A stretch of DNA of 64,000 nt. Origin: Desulfovibrionaceae bacterium. GTDB lineage: Bacteria; Desulfobacterota; Desulfovibrionia; Desulfovibrionales; Desulfovibrionaceae. The stretch covers positions 1 through 64,000 of the forward strand of contig JAQXJC010000020.1 in the NCBI GenBank assembly GCA_029008115.1, read 5' to 3'. Each line of letters starts with the position of its first letter. Position 1 is the stretch's first letter. Both the position numbers and the translations under genes were made by a program. Positions 45,759 through 55,167 of this stretch are shown here, piece by piece. The notes under the pieces are model-generated. The model had not been told where the DNA came from. It searched no databases and saw only the letters and a program-made list of their open reading frames with translations.

Positions 45759-47672
45759 TTACTGCTTCACGTAGTTCAGCAGGCCGCCGGCCCTGATGAT
45801 GTCCAGTTCCTGCGCGCTGAGGTCATTCCGTACCAGCACCTCGCCCACGCCGGCGATGCTCACGGGCATGACGCCGCCGGCAGCCAGCTTTGTGGTATCG
45901 ATGCGCACGGCGGCATCGGCGGGGATGCGGGCGTAGTCCGCAGGATTGTCGAACGTCAGGGGCAGGATGCCGAAGTTCACCAGATTGGCGCGGTGGATGC
46001 GGGCCAGCGAGCAGGCCAGCACGGCGCGGATGCCGAGGTGGCGCGGCGCCAGCGCGGCATGCTCGCGGCTGGAGCCCTGTCCGTAGTTCTCGCGGGCCAC
46101 GATGACGCCATTGCCGGCGGCGCGGGCGCGCTGCACAAAGCCGGCATCCACACGTTCAAAGACGTGTTCGGCAATGGCCGGCACGTTGGAGCGCAGGGCC
46201 GTGATGGCCGCGCCGGCAGGCATGATATGGTCGGTGGTGATATTGTCCTCCACCTTCAGCACCACCTGCGCGTCCAGCGTATCTGGCAGGGGCGGGAACT
46301 TTTCCAGCGGCACGATGTTGGGGCCGCGCAGGATTTCCACGTCTTCGCCTTCCGGTGCGGGCTGGACGAAGAGATGCCTGATGGAAGGCACGTCGTCCGG
46401 CAGGGAAGGCTGCACGGGCGCTTCGCCCCAGGTGGCCGGATCGGAGAATTCCCCGCGCAGGGCTACCATGGCGGCAGTAAGCGGGCTGACCAGATAGACT
46501 CTGGCGTCCTTGGTGCCGCTGCGGCCTTCGAAGTTCCGGTTGAAGGTGCGCACGCTCACTCCGGCGGAGACGGGCGAGCCGCCCATGCCGATGCAGGGGC
46601 CGCAGGAGCATTCCAGCAGGCGCGCGCCGGAGAGCAGAATGTCGCCCAGGGCGCCTTCCATGGCCAGCATGTCCAGCACCTGCTTGGAGCCGGGCGAGAT
46701 GCAGGTGTCCGTGCTTTCACACAGGCGATGTCCGGCCACGATGTCCGCCACCTGCCGCAGGTCGGCATAGCTGGAGTTGGTGCAGGAGCCTATGGCCACC
46801 TGATTAACCTTCAGCCCGGCGAGCTGGGCCACGGGCACGACCAGATCGGGCATGTGCGGCTGAGCGGCCAGCGGTTCCAGCTCGCTCAGATTGATGGTGA
46901 TTTCCTCGTCATAGACGGCGTCCGCATCGGCGGTCAGTTCTTGCCAGTCCTGTTCGCGCCCCTGCGCCCGGAGGAAGGCGCGGGTGGTTTCGTCGCTGGG
47001 GAAGATGGAGGTGGTGGCGCCCAGCTCCGCACCCATGTTGGTAATGGTGGCGCGGTCGGGCACTGTGAGCGCCGCCACGCCGGGGCCGGCGTATTCAAAG
47101 ACCTTGCCCACGCCGCCCTTCACGGTAAGCCTGCCCAGCAGGTGCAGGATGATGTCCTTGGCTGCCGCCCAGCCGGTGAGCCGGCCGGTCAGCCAGACGC
47201 GCACAACCCTGGGCATGGGAATGGTATAGGGCTTGCCCGCCATGGCCAGCGCCACGGAAAGGCCGCCCGCGCCCATGGCCAGCGCGCCCATGCCGCCGCC
47301 CGTGGGGGTGTGGCTGTCGGAACCTACCAGAGTGACGCCGGGCTTGACGAAGTTTTCCAGATGGAGCTGATGGCAGATGCCCGTGCCGGGCGCGGAAAAG
47401 ACAGCGCCGAACTTGCGGGCCGTGGTGCGCAGGAATTGATGGTCATCCGGATTGCGGAAGCCCATTTGCAGGGTGTTGTGATCCACGTAGCTGACGGAGA
47501 GATCGGTCTTCACGCGGGGCACGTCCATGGCTTCAAACTGAAGCCAGGCCATGGTGCCGGTGGCGTCCTGCGTCAGGGTCTGGTCAATGCGCAGGTCCAC
47601 GGCCTTGCCGGGTTCCATGCTGCCTCCCACCATGTGGGCGGCGATGATCTTGTGTGTGATGCTCTGTCCCAT
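45759..47672 (-). CDS. acn: Aconitate hydratase
   Basis: 637 aa, the short bacterial form. [4Fe-4S] cysteines: IGSCTNSS and ECSCGPCIG. Others: GSDSHTPTGGGMGALAMGAG, NITTDHIMPAG and ENYGQGSSREHAAL (the C-terminal swivel domain). It interconverts citrate and isocitrate. Start MGQSITHKIIAAH after AAGGGAA. Third gene of the operon citrate synthase candidate - icd - acn, in the order of use apart from the last two. Confidence 0.95.
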   Translation of the reverse strand: MGQSITHKIIAAHMVGGSMEPGKAVDLRIDQTLTQDATGTMAWLQFEAMDVPRVKTDLSVSYVDHNTLQMGFRNPDDHQFLRTTARKFGAVFSAPGTGICHQLHLENFVKPGVTLVGSDSHTPTGGGMGALAMGAGGLSVALAMAGKPYTIPMPRVVRVWLTGRLTGWAAAKDIILHLLGRLTVKGGVGKVFEYAGPGVAALTVPDRATITNMGAELGATTSIFPSDETTRAFLRAQGREQDWQELTADADAVYDEEITINLSELEPLAAQPHMPDLVVPVAQLAGLKVNQVAIGSCTNSSYADLRQVADIVAGHRLCESTDTCISPGSKQVLDMLAMEGALGDILLSGARLLECSCGPCIGMGGSPVSAGVSVRTFNRNFEGRSGTKDARVYLVSPLTAAMVALRGEFSDPATWGEAPVQPSLPDDVPSIRHLFVQPAPEGEDVEILRGPNIVPLEKFPPLPDTLDAQVVLKVEDNITTDHIMPAGAAITALRSNVPAIAEHVFERVDAGFVQRARAAGNGVIVARENYGQGSSREHAALAPRHLGIRAVLACSLARIHRANLVNFGILPLTFDNPADYARIPADAAVRIDTTKLAAGGVMPVSIAGVGEVLVRNDLSAQELDIIRAGGLLNYVKQ

Positions 47673-47772
47673 GTTGTTTTCCCTTGGGGCGAACCGTTCG
47701 TTCGCCGCGCGATCGTGCGGAATGAAGTCTGCGGGGGCCGGGCGCATGCGTGGCGCTGCCCCCGGCAGTATG

Positions 47773-48912
47773 TTACAGACCGGCCAGAACCAGCTCGCCG
47801 AACTGCGTACAGCCTACGGTGGTGGAGCCGGCAATCTGTCCGGCAAGGTCGCAGGTCACGGTTTTGGCGGCGATGGCCTTGTTCACGGCGGCGCGGATGC
47901 GCGTGGCCGCGCCATGCCAGCCCACATGATCCAGCATCAGCGCGCCGCAGAGGATGAGACTTCCGGGATTGGCCTTGTCTTGTCCGGCAATGGTGGGCGC
48001 GGTGCCGTGCGTGGCTTCAAAGAAGGCCAGCGTGTCGGACATGTTGACCCCCGGGGCGAGGCCGAGGCCGCCCACCTGTGCGGCCAGCGCGTCGGAAAGA
48101 TAGTCGCCGTTGAGATTGGGCGTGGCAATAATCTGGTACTGTTCGGGATGGAGCAGGGCTTCCTGGAACATGGCGTCGGCAATGCGATCCTTGATGATCA
48201 GCTTGCCGTCCTGCGGTTCCTTTTCGGTGCAGGTCAGGTCGCCAAATTCCTGCGCGGCTACGTCATAGCCCCACTGGCGGAAGGCCCCTTCCGTGTACTT
48301 CATGATGTTGCCCTTGTGCACCAGCGTCACGGAGGCGCGCTTCTGATCCAGCGCGAAGCGGATGGCGCGGCGCACCAGCCGCTTGGAACCGCCTTCCGTC
48401 ATGGGCTTGAGACCGATGGCCGCATCCGGAGCGACCTTGGCGCCCAGGGATTCCAGCAGTTCCACCAGCTTTCTGGCTTCGGGGGTGTTGGCGGCATATT
48501 CGATGCCGGCATAGACGTCTTCCGTGTTTTCGCGGAAGATGACCATGTTCACGCGCTCGGGATGCTTCACCGGCGTTTCCAGCCCATCAAAGTACTGGAT
48601 GGGGCGGATGCAGGCATAGAGGTCCAGCGTGCGGCGCAGGGCCACGTTCAGGCTGCGGATGCCGTGGCCCACGGGCGTGCCCAGCGGGCCTTTCATGGCC
48701 AGTTCGGCATGGGCCAGCGTGTCCAGCGTTTCCTGCGGCAGCGGAGTGCCGGTTTCCTGCACGGCCTTTTCGCCGGCCAGCAGTTCCACCCATTCAAAAC
48801 TGTGTTCCTGACCATATTCCTTGGCCACGGCCGCGTCGATGACGGGGCGTGCCGCCTTCCAGCATTCCGCGCCGATGCCGTCGCCCTGAATCCAGTAAAC
48901 TCGCTTCTGCAT
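47773..48912 (-). CDS. icd: Isocitrate dehydrogenase
   Basis: 379 aa, shorter at the N-terminus than E. coli Icd. Marks: GIRSLNVALRRTLDLYACIR (substrate Ser and Arg residues), YAGIEYAA, LVHKGNIMKYTEGAF and DAMFQEALLHP. It decarboxylates isocitrate to 2-oxoglutarate. The coenzyme loop reads THGTAPTIAGQDKANPGS: the Lys-Tyr pair that binds the NADP phosphate in E. coli is Thr-Ile here, so NADP preference cannot be assumed. Lies between acn and the citrate-synthase-like gene. Confidence 0.95.
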   Translation of the reverse strand: MQKRVYWIQGDGIGAECWKAARPVIDAAVAKEYGQEHSFEWVELLAGEKAVQETGTPLPQETLDTLAHAELAMKGPLGTPVGHGIRSLNVALRRTLDLYACIRPIQYFDGLETPVKHPERVNMVIFRENTEDVYAGIEYAANTPEARKLVELLESLGAKVAPDAAIGLKPMTEGGSKRLVRRAIRFALDQKRASVTLVHKGNIMKYTEGAFRQWGYDVAAQEFGDLTCTEKEPQDGKLIIKDRIADAMFQEALLHPEQYQIIATPNLNGDYLSDALAAQVGGLGLAPGVNMSDTLAFFEATHGTAPTIAGQDKANPGSLILCGALMLDHVGWHGAATRIRAAVNKAIAAKTVTCDLAGQIAGSTTVGCTQFGELVLAGL

Positions 48913-48990
48913 GATGCTATCCTTCCTTGTGGTGGAGCCGGAGCCGGCTGGAGCCGGGCGGCGTGGTGTGCGTGAAGGGCCGGGGCCCGC

Positions 48991-50826
48991 CTATTCCTCG
49001 ATATCCGCGCTGTTGTGCGCTTCGTCGCGCAGCGCCTTGGCCCGCTGGAGCAGCTGTTCCAGCTGGATGTCCGCGCCGATGACGCCCACGATGTTGTCCT
49101 GCCCGTCCGTGACCGCGCAGGAAACGGTGATGATCAGCTTCCCCGTAAACTGGGACTGGTAGACATCCATGATGTGCAGGTCGCCGGAGTGCATGGGTTC
49201 CCTGAACCATTCGCGCTGGGAGAAGTCGTAGCCCAGCGGCAGGGCCTCGTAGCGCTCCCTGTAGGCCGGATCGGTAATGGCGGAGCAGGCCAGCTTGCCT
49301 TCGGTGTCCGTGAGATAGATGTACTGGATGAAGGGATAGTCCCGCACAAACTGATCGAGGCAGGGACAGGCTGTGGAGCCGCCGGCCAGCACGCGGGGGT
49401 CCTTCACCAGCGTGACGATGAGATAGGCTGCCAGCTCGCCGGCCAGGTTCTTCATGCGGTCGAAGTCCGTCACGAAGAGCTCCGGCATGTAGCGCTGCAC
49501 CAGAGCGGACATTTCATCATGCGAGAACGAGGTCGTGCGCCCTGTTTCCTCGTAGATGGCCATGATGCGGTCGTATATCTGCCCCACGGAGGGATGCTTC
49601 TTGGAGATGCGCTTTTCTTCGGGCAGGTTGAAGGTATTGTTGATCCAGTAGGCCACGCCGGCCCGGCCGGACTTGTCGGTAATGATGATGGGGACGGGGC
49701 GTCCGAGCAGGTTCTTGGTATCGAAGATATTGTAGATTTCTTCGTTCTTGGCCAGACCGTCCACGTGCACGCCGGCGCTGGTGGCGTTGAAGTCGCGGCC
49801 CACGAAGGGATAGTTGTGCGGGATGCTGTAATCCAGCTCCTTCTGGAAGTATTCGGCGATTTCATTGATGACGGTGGTGTCCGCCGCGAGATCGTCGCCC
49901 GTGAGGGAAATATACTCCACGGCCAGGGCCTCCAGCGGGGTGTTGCCCGTGCGCTCGCCAAAGCCCAGCAGCGTGCCGTTGACCGCGCCGCAGCCATTGA
50001 GCCAGGCCGTGACGCCATTGACCAGAACCTTGTGGAAGTCGTTGTGGCCGTGCCATTCCAGCTGGGCCGGAGGTACCTCGGCTTCATCCACGAAAGCGCG
50101 CACCACGCGCTGTACGGAGCGGGGCAGGGCCGCGCCCGCATAGGGCACACCGTAGCCCATGGTATCGCAGAGACGTATCTTCACCGGCATGCCGCTTTCC
50201 TGCGAAAGACGCATGAGCTCCTGCGCCAGCGGCAGGCAGAAGCCATAGATGTCGGCGCGGGTCACATCCTCGAAGTGGCAGCGGGGGACAATGCCCCATT
50301 CCAGAGCCTGCCGGGCCATGTCCAGATACATCTGCATGGCCTCGGCGCGGGTTTTGCCCAGTTTCAGAAAGATATGGTAGTCCGACACGCTGGTGAGCAT
50401 GCCCACTTCCTTGAATTCCATATCGCGGGCCAGCTGGAGGTCATTCTTATTGGCGCGAATCCATGCGGTGATCTGCGGAAAGCGGTAGCCCTTGGCGCGG
50501 CAGACTTCGATGGCCTTGCGATCCTTGGGGGAATAGATGAAGAATTCCGAGGCACTGATCAGGCCGGATTTGCCGCCGAGGCGGTAAAGCAGGTCGAAAA
50601 TTTTGGAAATCTGCTTTACGCTGTAGGGCGGGCGGGCCTGCTGGCCGTCGCGGAAGGTGGTGTCCGTGATGCGCATGACTTCAGCCGGGCGGGGCGCCAG
50701 CAGCACATCGTCAAACGTCGTGCGGCAGACTGACGTATAGGGAAACAGCTCGCGGTAGAGCTGTGGCTTGTCAGGGTTTTCCAGCGGGAGCCGGGGAGAG
50801 GGGATTTTGTTATGCAGCAGGGCCAT
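48991..50826 (-). CDS. Re-citrate synthase candidate (HMGL/isopropylmalate synthase fold) fused to a Cache-type domain
   Basis: 611 aa. Residues about 45-330 form a TIM barrel of the homocitrate/isopropylmalate synthase family: DTTFRDGQQARPPY (metal Asp), RLCDTMGYG, EWHGHNDFHKVLVNGV (metal His pair) and GFGERTGNTPLE. With icd and acn downstream, the likely product is citrate by Re-stereospecific synthesis, as known for Desulfovibrio. The C-terminal 150 residues (DYPFIQYIYLTDTEGKLACS; LPLGYDFSQREWFREPM; DIQLEQLL) look like a Cache sensory domain, with no membrane segment, in place of the LeuA regulatory domain. Ribosome site GGAG; start MALLHNKIPS. Confidence 0.82.
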   Translation of the reverse strand: MALLHNKIPSPRLPLENPDKPQLYRELFPYTSVCRTTFDDVLLAPRPAEVMRITDTTFRDGQQARPPYSVKQISKIFDLLYRLGGKSGLISASEFFIYSPKDRKAIEVCRAKGYRFPQITAWIRANKNDLQLARDMEFKEVGMLTSVSDYHIFLKLGKTRAEAMQMYLDMARQALEWGIVPRCHFEDVTRADIYGFCLPLAQELMRLSQESGMPVKIRLCDTMGYGVPYAGAALPRSVQRVVRAFVDEAEVPPAQLEWHGHNDFHKVLVNGVTAWLNGCGAVNGTLLGFGERTGNTPLEALAVEYISLTGDDLAADTTVINEIAEYFQKELDYSIPHNYPFVGRDFNATSAGVHVDGLAKNEEIYNIFDTKNLLGRPVPIIITDKSGRAGVAYWINNTFNLPEEKRISKKHPSVGQIYDRIMAIYEETGRTTSFSHDEMSALVQRYMPELFVTDFDRMKNLAGELAAYLIVTLVKDPRVLAGGSTACPCLDQFVRDYPFIQYIYLTDTEGKLACSAITDPAYRERYEALPLGYDFSQREWFREPMHSGDLHIMDVYQSQFTGKLIITVSCAVTDGQDNIVGVIGADIQLEQLLQRAKALRDEAHNSADIEE

Positions 50827-51042
50827 GACAGACTCCGGGTAAAATGAAGGGTATTCGGGCAGTATAGCCCGCAATGAGCCGGCAGTCCAGAGGTTGCTCG
50901 CCGGCCGGGCACGGAGCTTTCTCTTGCCATGCCTTTTGAAATTGCGGATACTGCTTCTCCCGGCGCGGCTGTGCGCCGGCGTATTTTTCTGTCCGGCGGG
51001 CGTCCTGCTGCGCAGGCATGCCGGAGCATGCAAGGAGGCATG

Positions 51043-53124
51043 ATGGCGGATTTGGTGCGATATCCCGGTGCGGGCTGCGTGGTGGAATACATGGAAGGAA
51101 ATGCGCCGCAGATTGCGCTGGTCATGGAGGAGCAGGCCGGGCGTCTGCGCCTGCTGCTGCCCAACAGGCGGGAAACGCGCCTGAACGCCGGGCGTCTGCT
51201 GCCCTGGGCGGGGCCGTCCTGTGGCAGCGGCATGAGCCGCGATGCCGCCATCAGAATGCTGGAGGAGCACCGCCGGCGGCGCGAGGAGCGCGCTGCCGCC
51301 ATTGATGTGCTGGCATTGTGGGAAATGGCGCAGGGAGAGCTGGAGCGCGCCGGAGCCGACTGGTTTGCCGAGCTTATGGAGGATGCCCCGGATGCGGATG
51401 CCGTGGCCGCCTACGGCCGCGCGCTGCTGGCCTGCAAAAGCCACTTCAAGTTCCAGCCGCCGGAATTTGAAATATATTCCGCCGAAACGGTGGAAAAGCG
51501 TCTGGCGGAACAGCAGGCGGCCCGCGAGCGCGAGGCCCTGATCATGGGCGGCGCGGAATTTTTCCGCGTGCTGTGGGAAGTGCACAGCCGCAAGCGCACC
51601 CTGCCGCTGGAAGGGGCGCCGGAATGGCCCGCTCCGGAGATTCAGGAGCGCTTGAAGGGCCTGATCATGGGACGCATTGCCGATCCCGAGACGCAGGTGG
51701 ACGATGTGCTGTGGCGCACGCTCACCCGCTCCCTGCCCGATGTGCAGCATCTTGCCCTGCATCTGGCCGAGGCGTGGGGGCTGGTGCCGCCGCATTACAA
51801 TTTCTGGCTGGATCGCGCGGACTACGCGCGCGGTGACAGCTGGTGGGAATCGTGCGCTGCGGATGTGGAGGCGGTGATGGCGCGTGTGGATGCCCTGAAG
51901 GCGGACTGTGCCACGCCCTTCCTCAGCATAGACAGTTCCACCACGCGGGACGTGGACGACGCCTTTTTTCTTGAAGAGCGGCCTGAAGGCGGCTGGCGCG
52001 TGACAGTGGCGCTGGCCTGTCCCCCGGCCTGCTGGGAATTCGGTTCCGCGCTGGACAGGCTCGTTGCGCGGCGCGGCACCAGCATCTATCTCCCGGAGGG
52101 AACGCTGCACATGATGCCCGAGGTGCTGGGCACGGACGCGCTTTCCCTGCTGGCCGGCAGGGTTCGTCCCTCGCTGTGCGTGACCTGCGATGTCGATGCG
52201 GATGGGGCCGTGCTTTCCTGCGCGCCTTCGCTGCGCGTGGTCAGTCTGGCCGCCAATCTGTGCTACACGGACTGCGAGGCCGTGCTGGAAGGGACTGCGG
52301 ACAATGCCGCCAGCCCCTATGCCGGGCAGATACGCATGGGCCACGCGCTTGCGGAAGCCCGGCGGCAGGCGCGCATTGCGGCAGGCGCCGTGATTATGGA
52401 GCGTCCCGATCCGCATCTGGCGCTGGAGGGAGAGGGCGCGGACGTGCGCGTGCTTTTGGAGGAAGACAGGCCCGCCGCCCGTGCGCAGGACCTGGTGGCC
52501 GAGATGATGATCCTGGCCAGCGCCGCCATTGCGGACTGGGCCGTGGAGCGTGACATTCCCATGCTGTTCCGCACGCAGGATGTGGCCCTGCCCAGGGAAT
52601 ACGCCGGCGTCTGGAAGGAACCCCACGAAATGGCGCGCATCATGCGCGCGCTGGTTCCCTCCAGTCTGGACGTGCTGCCGCGCCGCCACGCCGCGCTGGC
52701 CGTGAACCGCTATGCGCCTGTGACATCCCCCCTGCGCCGGTATCCGGATTTGATCAATGCCGCGCAAATCGTCTCCTTTCTGCACGGCGGCACGCCCCGG
52801 CTGGATGCTGATGCCATGAGCAGTTTGCTCATGTCGCTGAATATCCGGCTGGATGCCGCCGGACAGGTGCAGCGTTTCCGTCCCCGCTACTGGAAGCTGC
52901 TCTATTTTCGCCAGCAGGGCGACAAGATGTGGTGGGATGCCGTCATCACGGAGGAAAACGACATGTGGGCCACGGTTTCCCTGCCGCGCGAGCAGCTGTT
53001 TGTGCGTGGCAGGCGTCACATTTTTGGGGAGCGGGCCTGCCCCGGGCAGGCTGTGCAGGTGCGGATTGGCAAGGCCAACCCGCTGTACAACGAAGTGCAG
53101 CTTCTGGAAGTGCGGGAGGCCTAA
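51043..53124 (+). CDS. RNase II/R family exoribonuclease
   Basis: 693 aa. The RNB domain (about 285-600) has the metal Asp cluster FLSIDSSTTRDVDDAFF and the late motif RYAPVTSPLRRYPDL. The N-terminal 280 residues are helical and unlike the cold-shock domains of E. coli RNase II; a short OB-like end (FVRGRRHIFGERACPGQ) may replace the S1 domain. It would degrade single-stranded RNA 3' to 5'. The second of two adjacent ATGs is chosen because AGGAGG lies four bases upstream of it. Confidence 0.87.
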   Translation: MADLVRYPGAGCVVEYMEGNAPQIALVMEEQAGRLRLLLPNRRETRLNAGRLLPWAGPSCGSGMSRDAAIRMLEEHRRRREERAAAIDVLALWEMAQGELERAGADWFAELMEDAPDADAVAAYGRALLACKSHFKFQPPEFEIYSAETVEKRLAEQQAAREREALIMGGAEFFRVLWEVHSRKRTLPLEGAPEWPAPEIQERLKGLIMGRIADPETQVDDVLWRTLTRSLPDVQHLALHLAEAWGLVPPHYNFWLDRADYARGDSWWESCAADVEAVMARVDALKADCATPFLSIDSSTTRDVDDAFFLEERPEGGWRVTVALACPPACWEFGSALDRLVARRGTSIYLPEGTLHMMPEVLGTDALSLLAGRVRPSLCVTCDVDADGAVLSCAPSLRVVSLAANLCYTDCEAVLEGTADNAASPYAGQIRMGHALAEARRQARIAAGAVIMERPDPHLALEGEGADVRVLLEEDRPAARAQDLVAEMMILASAAIADWAVERDIPMLFRTQDVALPREYAGVWKEPHEMARIMRALVPSSLDVLPRRHAALAVNRYAPVTSPLRRYPDLINAAQIVSFLHGGTPRLDADAMSSLLMSLNIRLDAAGQVQRFRPRYWKLLYFRQQGDKMWWDAVITEENDMWATVSLPREQLFVRGRRHIFGERACPGQAVQVRIGKANPLYNEVQLLEVREA

Positions 53125-53162
53125 CGCTCCTGCCCCGGCAATGCGGATATTCCCGCAATGAA

Positions 53163-53192
53163 AAAGCCCCGGCCATGCCGGGGCTTTCATTT
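53163..53192. terminator. Bidirectional terminator between the RNase gene and dsrP
   Basis: AAAGCCCCGGC pairs with GCCGGGGCTTT around CAT; A and T runs flank the stem. It ends both the RNase gene and the dsr operon. Confidence 0.88.
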
Positions 53193-53217
53193 TCAGCGGA
53201 AGCTGACGGTATTCGGG

Positions 53218-54387
53218 CTAGTCGCCGAAATGCCCGCTTTCCTTCTTCACATCGAGGGCGATCTTCCAGAGCAGGGAGAGCACCAGCGCGCCGATGGCAT
53301 AGACGCCGAGGGCCACGACGACTTCAGCGCAGGTGGGCGCATAGGGCGTCACGGCTTCATACATGTTCGGCGTGAAGCCACCGATGAGCAGGCCGAGGCC
53401 CTTGTCGATCCAGCTGGCGAGCACCAGCATGCCGAGGGCGTAGGGCAGGAGCTTCATGTTGTCGCGCAGGCTGGGCGGAATGAGCATGGCCAGCGAGGCG
53501 AAGGCCATGATCACGGCGGCCCACATCCAGTAGGTCACCCATGCCACGTGGCCGTCATGCCCGGAGAACAGGAAGACCAGGGGTTCCATGTGGCCGGGGA
53601 TGTTGCTGTAGAAGGCGGTGAAGAGTTCCAGGCAGTAGAAGAACACGTTGATGCACATGGCATACGTGATGATCTTCGTCAGGGTCTTGACCGCATCTTC
53701 ACCGGGATTGAAGCCGGTGAGGCGCTTCAGCAGGAAGACCAGCAGCAGCAGGATGGCGGGACCGGAGCAGAACGCCGAGGACAGGAAGCGGGCGGCCATG
53801 ATAGCGGTCAGCCAGTAGTGGCGGCCCGGAACGCCGGCGTACAGGAAGGCGGTCACGGTGTGGATGGAGAAGGCCCAGATGACGGACAGGTACACGAAGA
53901 ACTTGATCCACTTGGGCGGCTCCACGCCCAGGCGCTCGGCTTCCAGCGTGACCCAGCCGATGAGGGCATTGAGGCACAGGTAGCCGATGAGCACGATCAT
54001 GTCATAGAACATGACGGAGTTGGGCGTGGGGTGCAGCAGCACGTTGGCCATGCGCTGGGGCTGGCCAAGGTCCACGACGATGAACAGGGCGCACATGATC
54101 ACGGCGGAGATTGCCATGAATTCGCCGAAGATGATCATGCGCTTGAACTTCTTGTAGTGATGGAAGTAGGCCGGCAGCACCAGCATGACGGCCGAGGCCG
54201 CCACACCCACAAAGTAGGTGAACTGCGAGATGTACAGGCCCCAGGAGACGTCGCGGTTCATGCCCGTGATGCCCAGTCCCTGCTGGAGCTGCTGCCAGTA
54301 GACGCAGAGACAGCCGAGGATGACCACGCACAGGAAGGCGAGCCACATGTAGTAGCGTTTGGAGCCGGTCAGAAGTCTTTCTACCAT
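53218..54387 (-). CDS. dsrP: DsrP, NrfD-like membrane subunit of the DsrMKJOP complex
   Basis: 389 aa with about ten membrane helices. NrfD/PsrC-type quinone-interacting protein; it passes electrons between menaquinone and the periplasmic DsrO/DsrJ module. Typical segments are LVLPAYFHHYKKFKRMIIFG, DLGQPQRMANVLLHPTPNSV and FCSGPAILLLLVFLLK. Last gene of the operon, 12 bp after dsrO, and followed by the terminator. Confidence 0.96.
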   Translation of the reverse strand: MVERLLTGSKRYYMWLAFLCVVILGCLCVYWQQLQQGLGITGMNRDVSWGLYISQFTYFVGVAASAVMLVLPAYFHHYKKFKRMIIFGEFMAISAVIMCALFIVVDLGQPQRMANVLLHPTPNSVMFYDMIVLIGYLCLNALIGWVTLEAERLGVEPPKWIKFFVYLSVIWAFSIHTVTAFLYAGVPGRHYWLTAIMAARFLSSAFCSGPAILLLLVFLLKRLTGFNPGEDAVKTLTKIITYAMCINVFFYCLELFTAFYSNIPGHMEPLVFLFSGHDGHVAWVTYWMWAAVIMAFASLAMLIPPSLRDNMKLLPYALGMLVLASWIDKGLGLLIGGFTPNMYEAVTPYAPTCAEVVVALGVYAIGALVLSLLWKIALDVKKESGHFGD

Positions 54388-54399
54388 GGCGTGTTCTCC

Positions 54400-55167
54400 C
54401 TAGATGAGGTAGTAGACGCCGGGTTGCGTGCCCAGCGAAGGCTTGCGGCGGATGCTGAAGTTTTCGGCCAGAGCCTTGCGCACCACGGAGTTCGGGTCTT
54501 CAAGGTCGCCGAAGAGCACGGCGCCGTTGGAGGCTTCCACGCAGGCGGGCAGCTGGCCCTTGGCCAGACGCTCGGCACAGAAGGTGCACTTTTCCACAAC
54601 GCCGATCATGCGCGTGGGATAGGCGGGATTCGGCACGGGATCGGCCAGATGCTTGCGCGGGTCGACGAAGTTGAAGGAACGCGCGCCGTAGGGGCAGCCG
54701 GCCATGCAGAAGCGGCAGCCGATGCAGCGGTGGTAGTCCATGGCCACGATGCCGTCGGCCATCTTGTAGGTGGCCTGCGTGGGGCACACGCGCACGCACG
54801 GAGGATTGGTGCAGTGGTTGCACAGCAGGGGGAACATGCCCTTCTTGAATTTTTCGGGCAGCTGGGCGTTCATGTCGTCGGTGAAGACGCGGTCATATTT
54901 GTCCAGCCACATCCACTTGATATTCTGGTTGCCGGGCACGTCGGGCACGTTGTGCGCCTTGTGGCAGGCTTCGATGAGGGGCTTGTAGTCCTCGGCGCTG
55001 GTGAACTTGCGCGTATCGATGACCATGGCCCAGCGCTTGGCCTTCAGGCCCTGCGCGTTGGGCTCGTAGGAGCCTGCCTGGGCCTGGGCGACTCCGGCCA
55101 GGCCGGCGCTCAGGGCGCAGGCGGAGATGCCCGCGACTTTCAGGAAGTGTCTTCTGCTGTTGTTCAT
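54400..55167 (-). CDS. dsrO: DsrO, periplasmic iron-sulfur subunit
   Basis: 255 aa with a twin-arginine signal (NNSRRHFLKVAGISACAL), so it is exported folded. Clusters: CNHCTNPPCVRVCP, CIGCRFCMAGCPYGA and CTFCAERLAKGQLPACVEA, which would hold up to four [4Fe-4S] centres together with a fourth set. It links DsrJ and DsrP. Its ATG overlaps the dsrJ stop by one base. Confidence 0.96.
   Translation of the reverse strand: MNNSRRHFLKVAGISACALSAGLAGVAQAQAGSYEPNAQGLKAKRWAMVIDTRKFTSAEDYKPLIEACHKAHNVPDVPGNQNIKWMWLDKYDRVFTDDMNAQLPEKFKKGMFPLLCNHCTNPPCVRVCPTQATYKMADGIVAMDYHRCIGCRFCMAGCPYGARSFNFVDPRKHLADPVPNPAYPTRMIGVVEKCTFCAERLAKGQLPACVEASNGAVLFGDLEDPNSVVRKALAENFSIRRKPSLGTQPGVYYLI

Noticed and set aside
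50827-53190. A 1399-codon frame joining the citrate-synthase-like gene to sequence opposite the RNase gene
   Set aside because: Only the last 611 codons have homology and a ribosome site; the upstream part is antisense to the RNase II gene.
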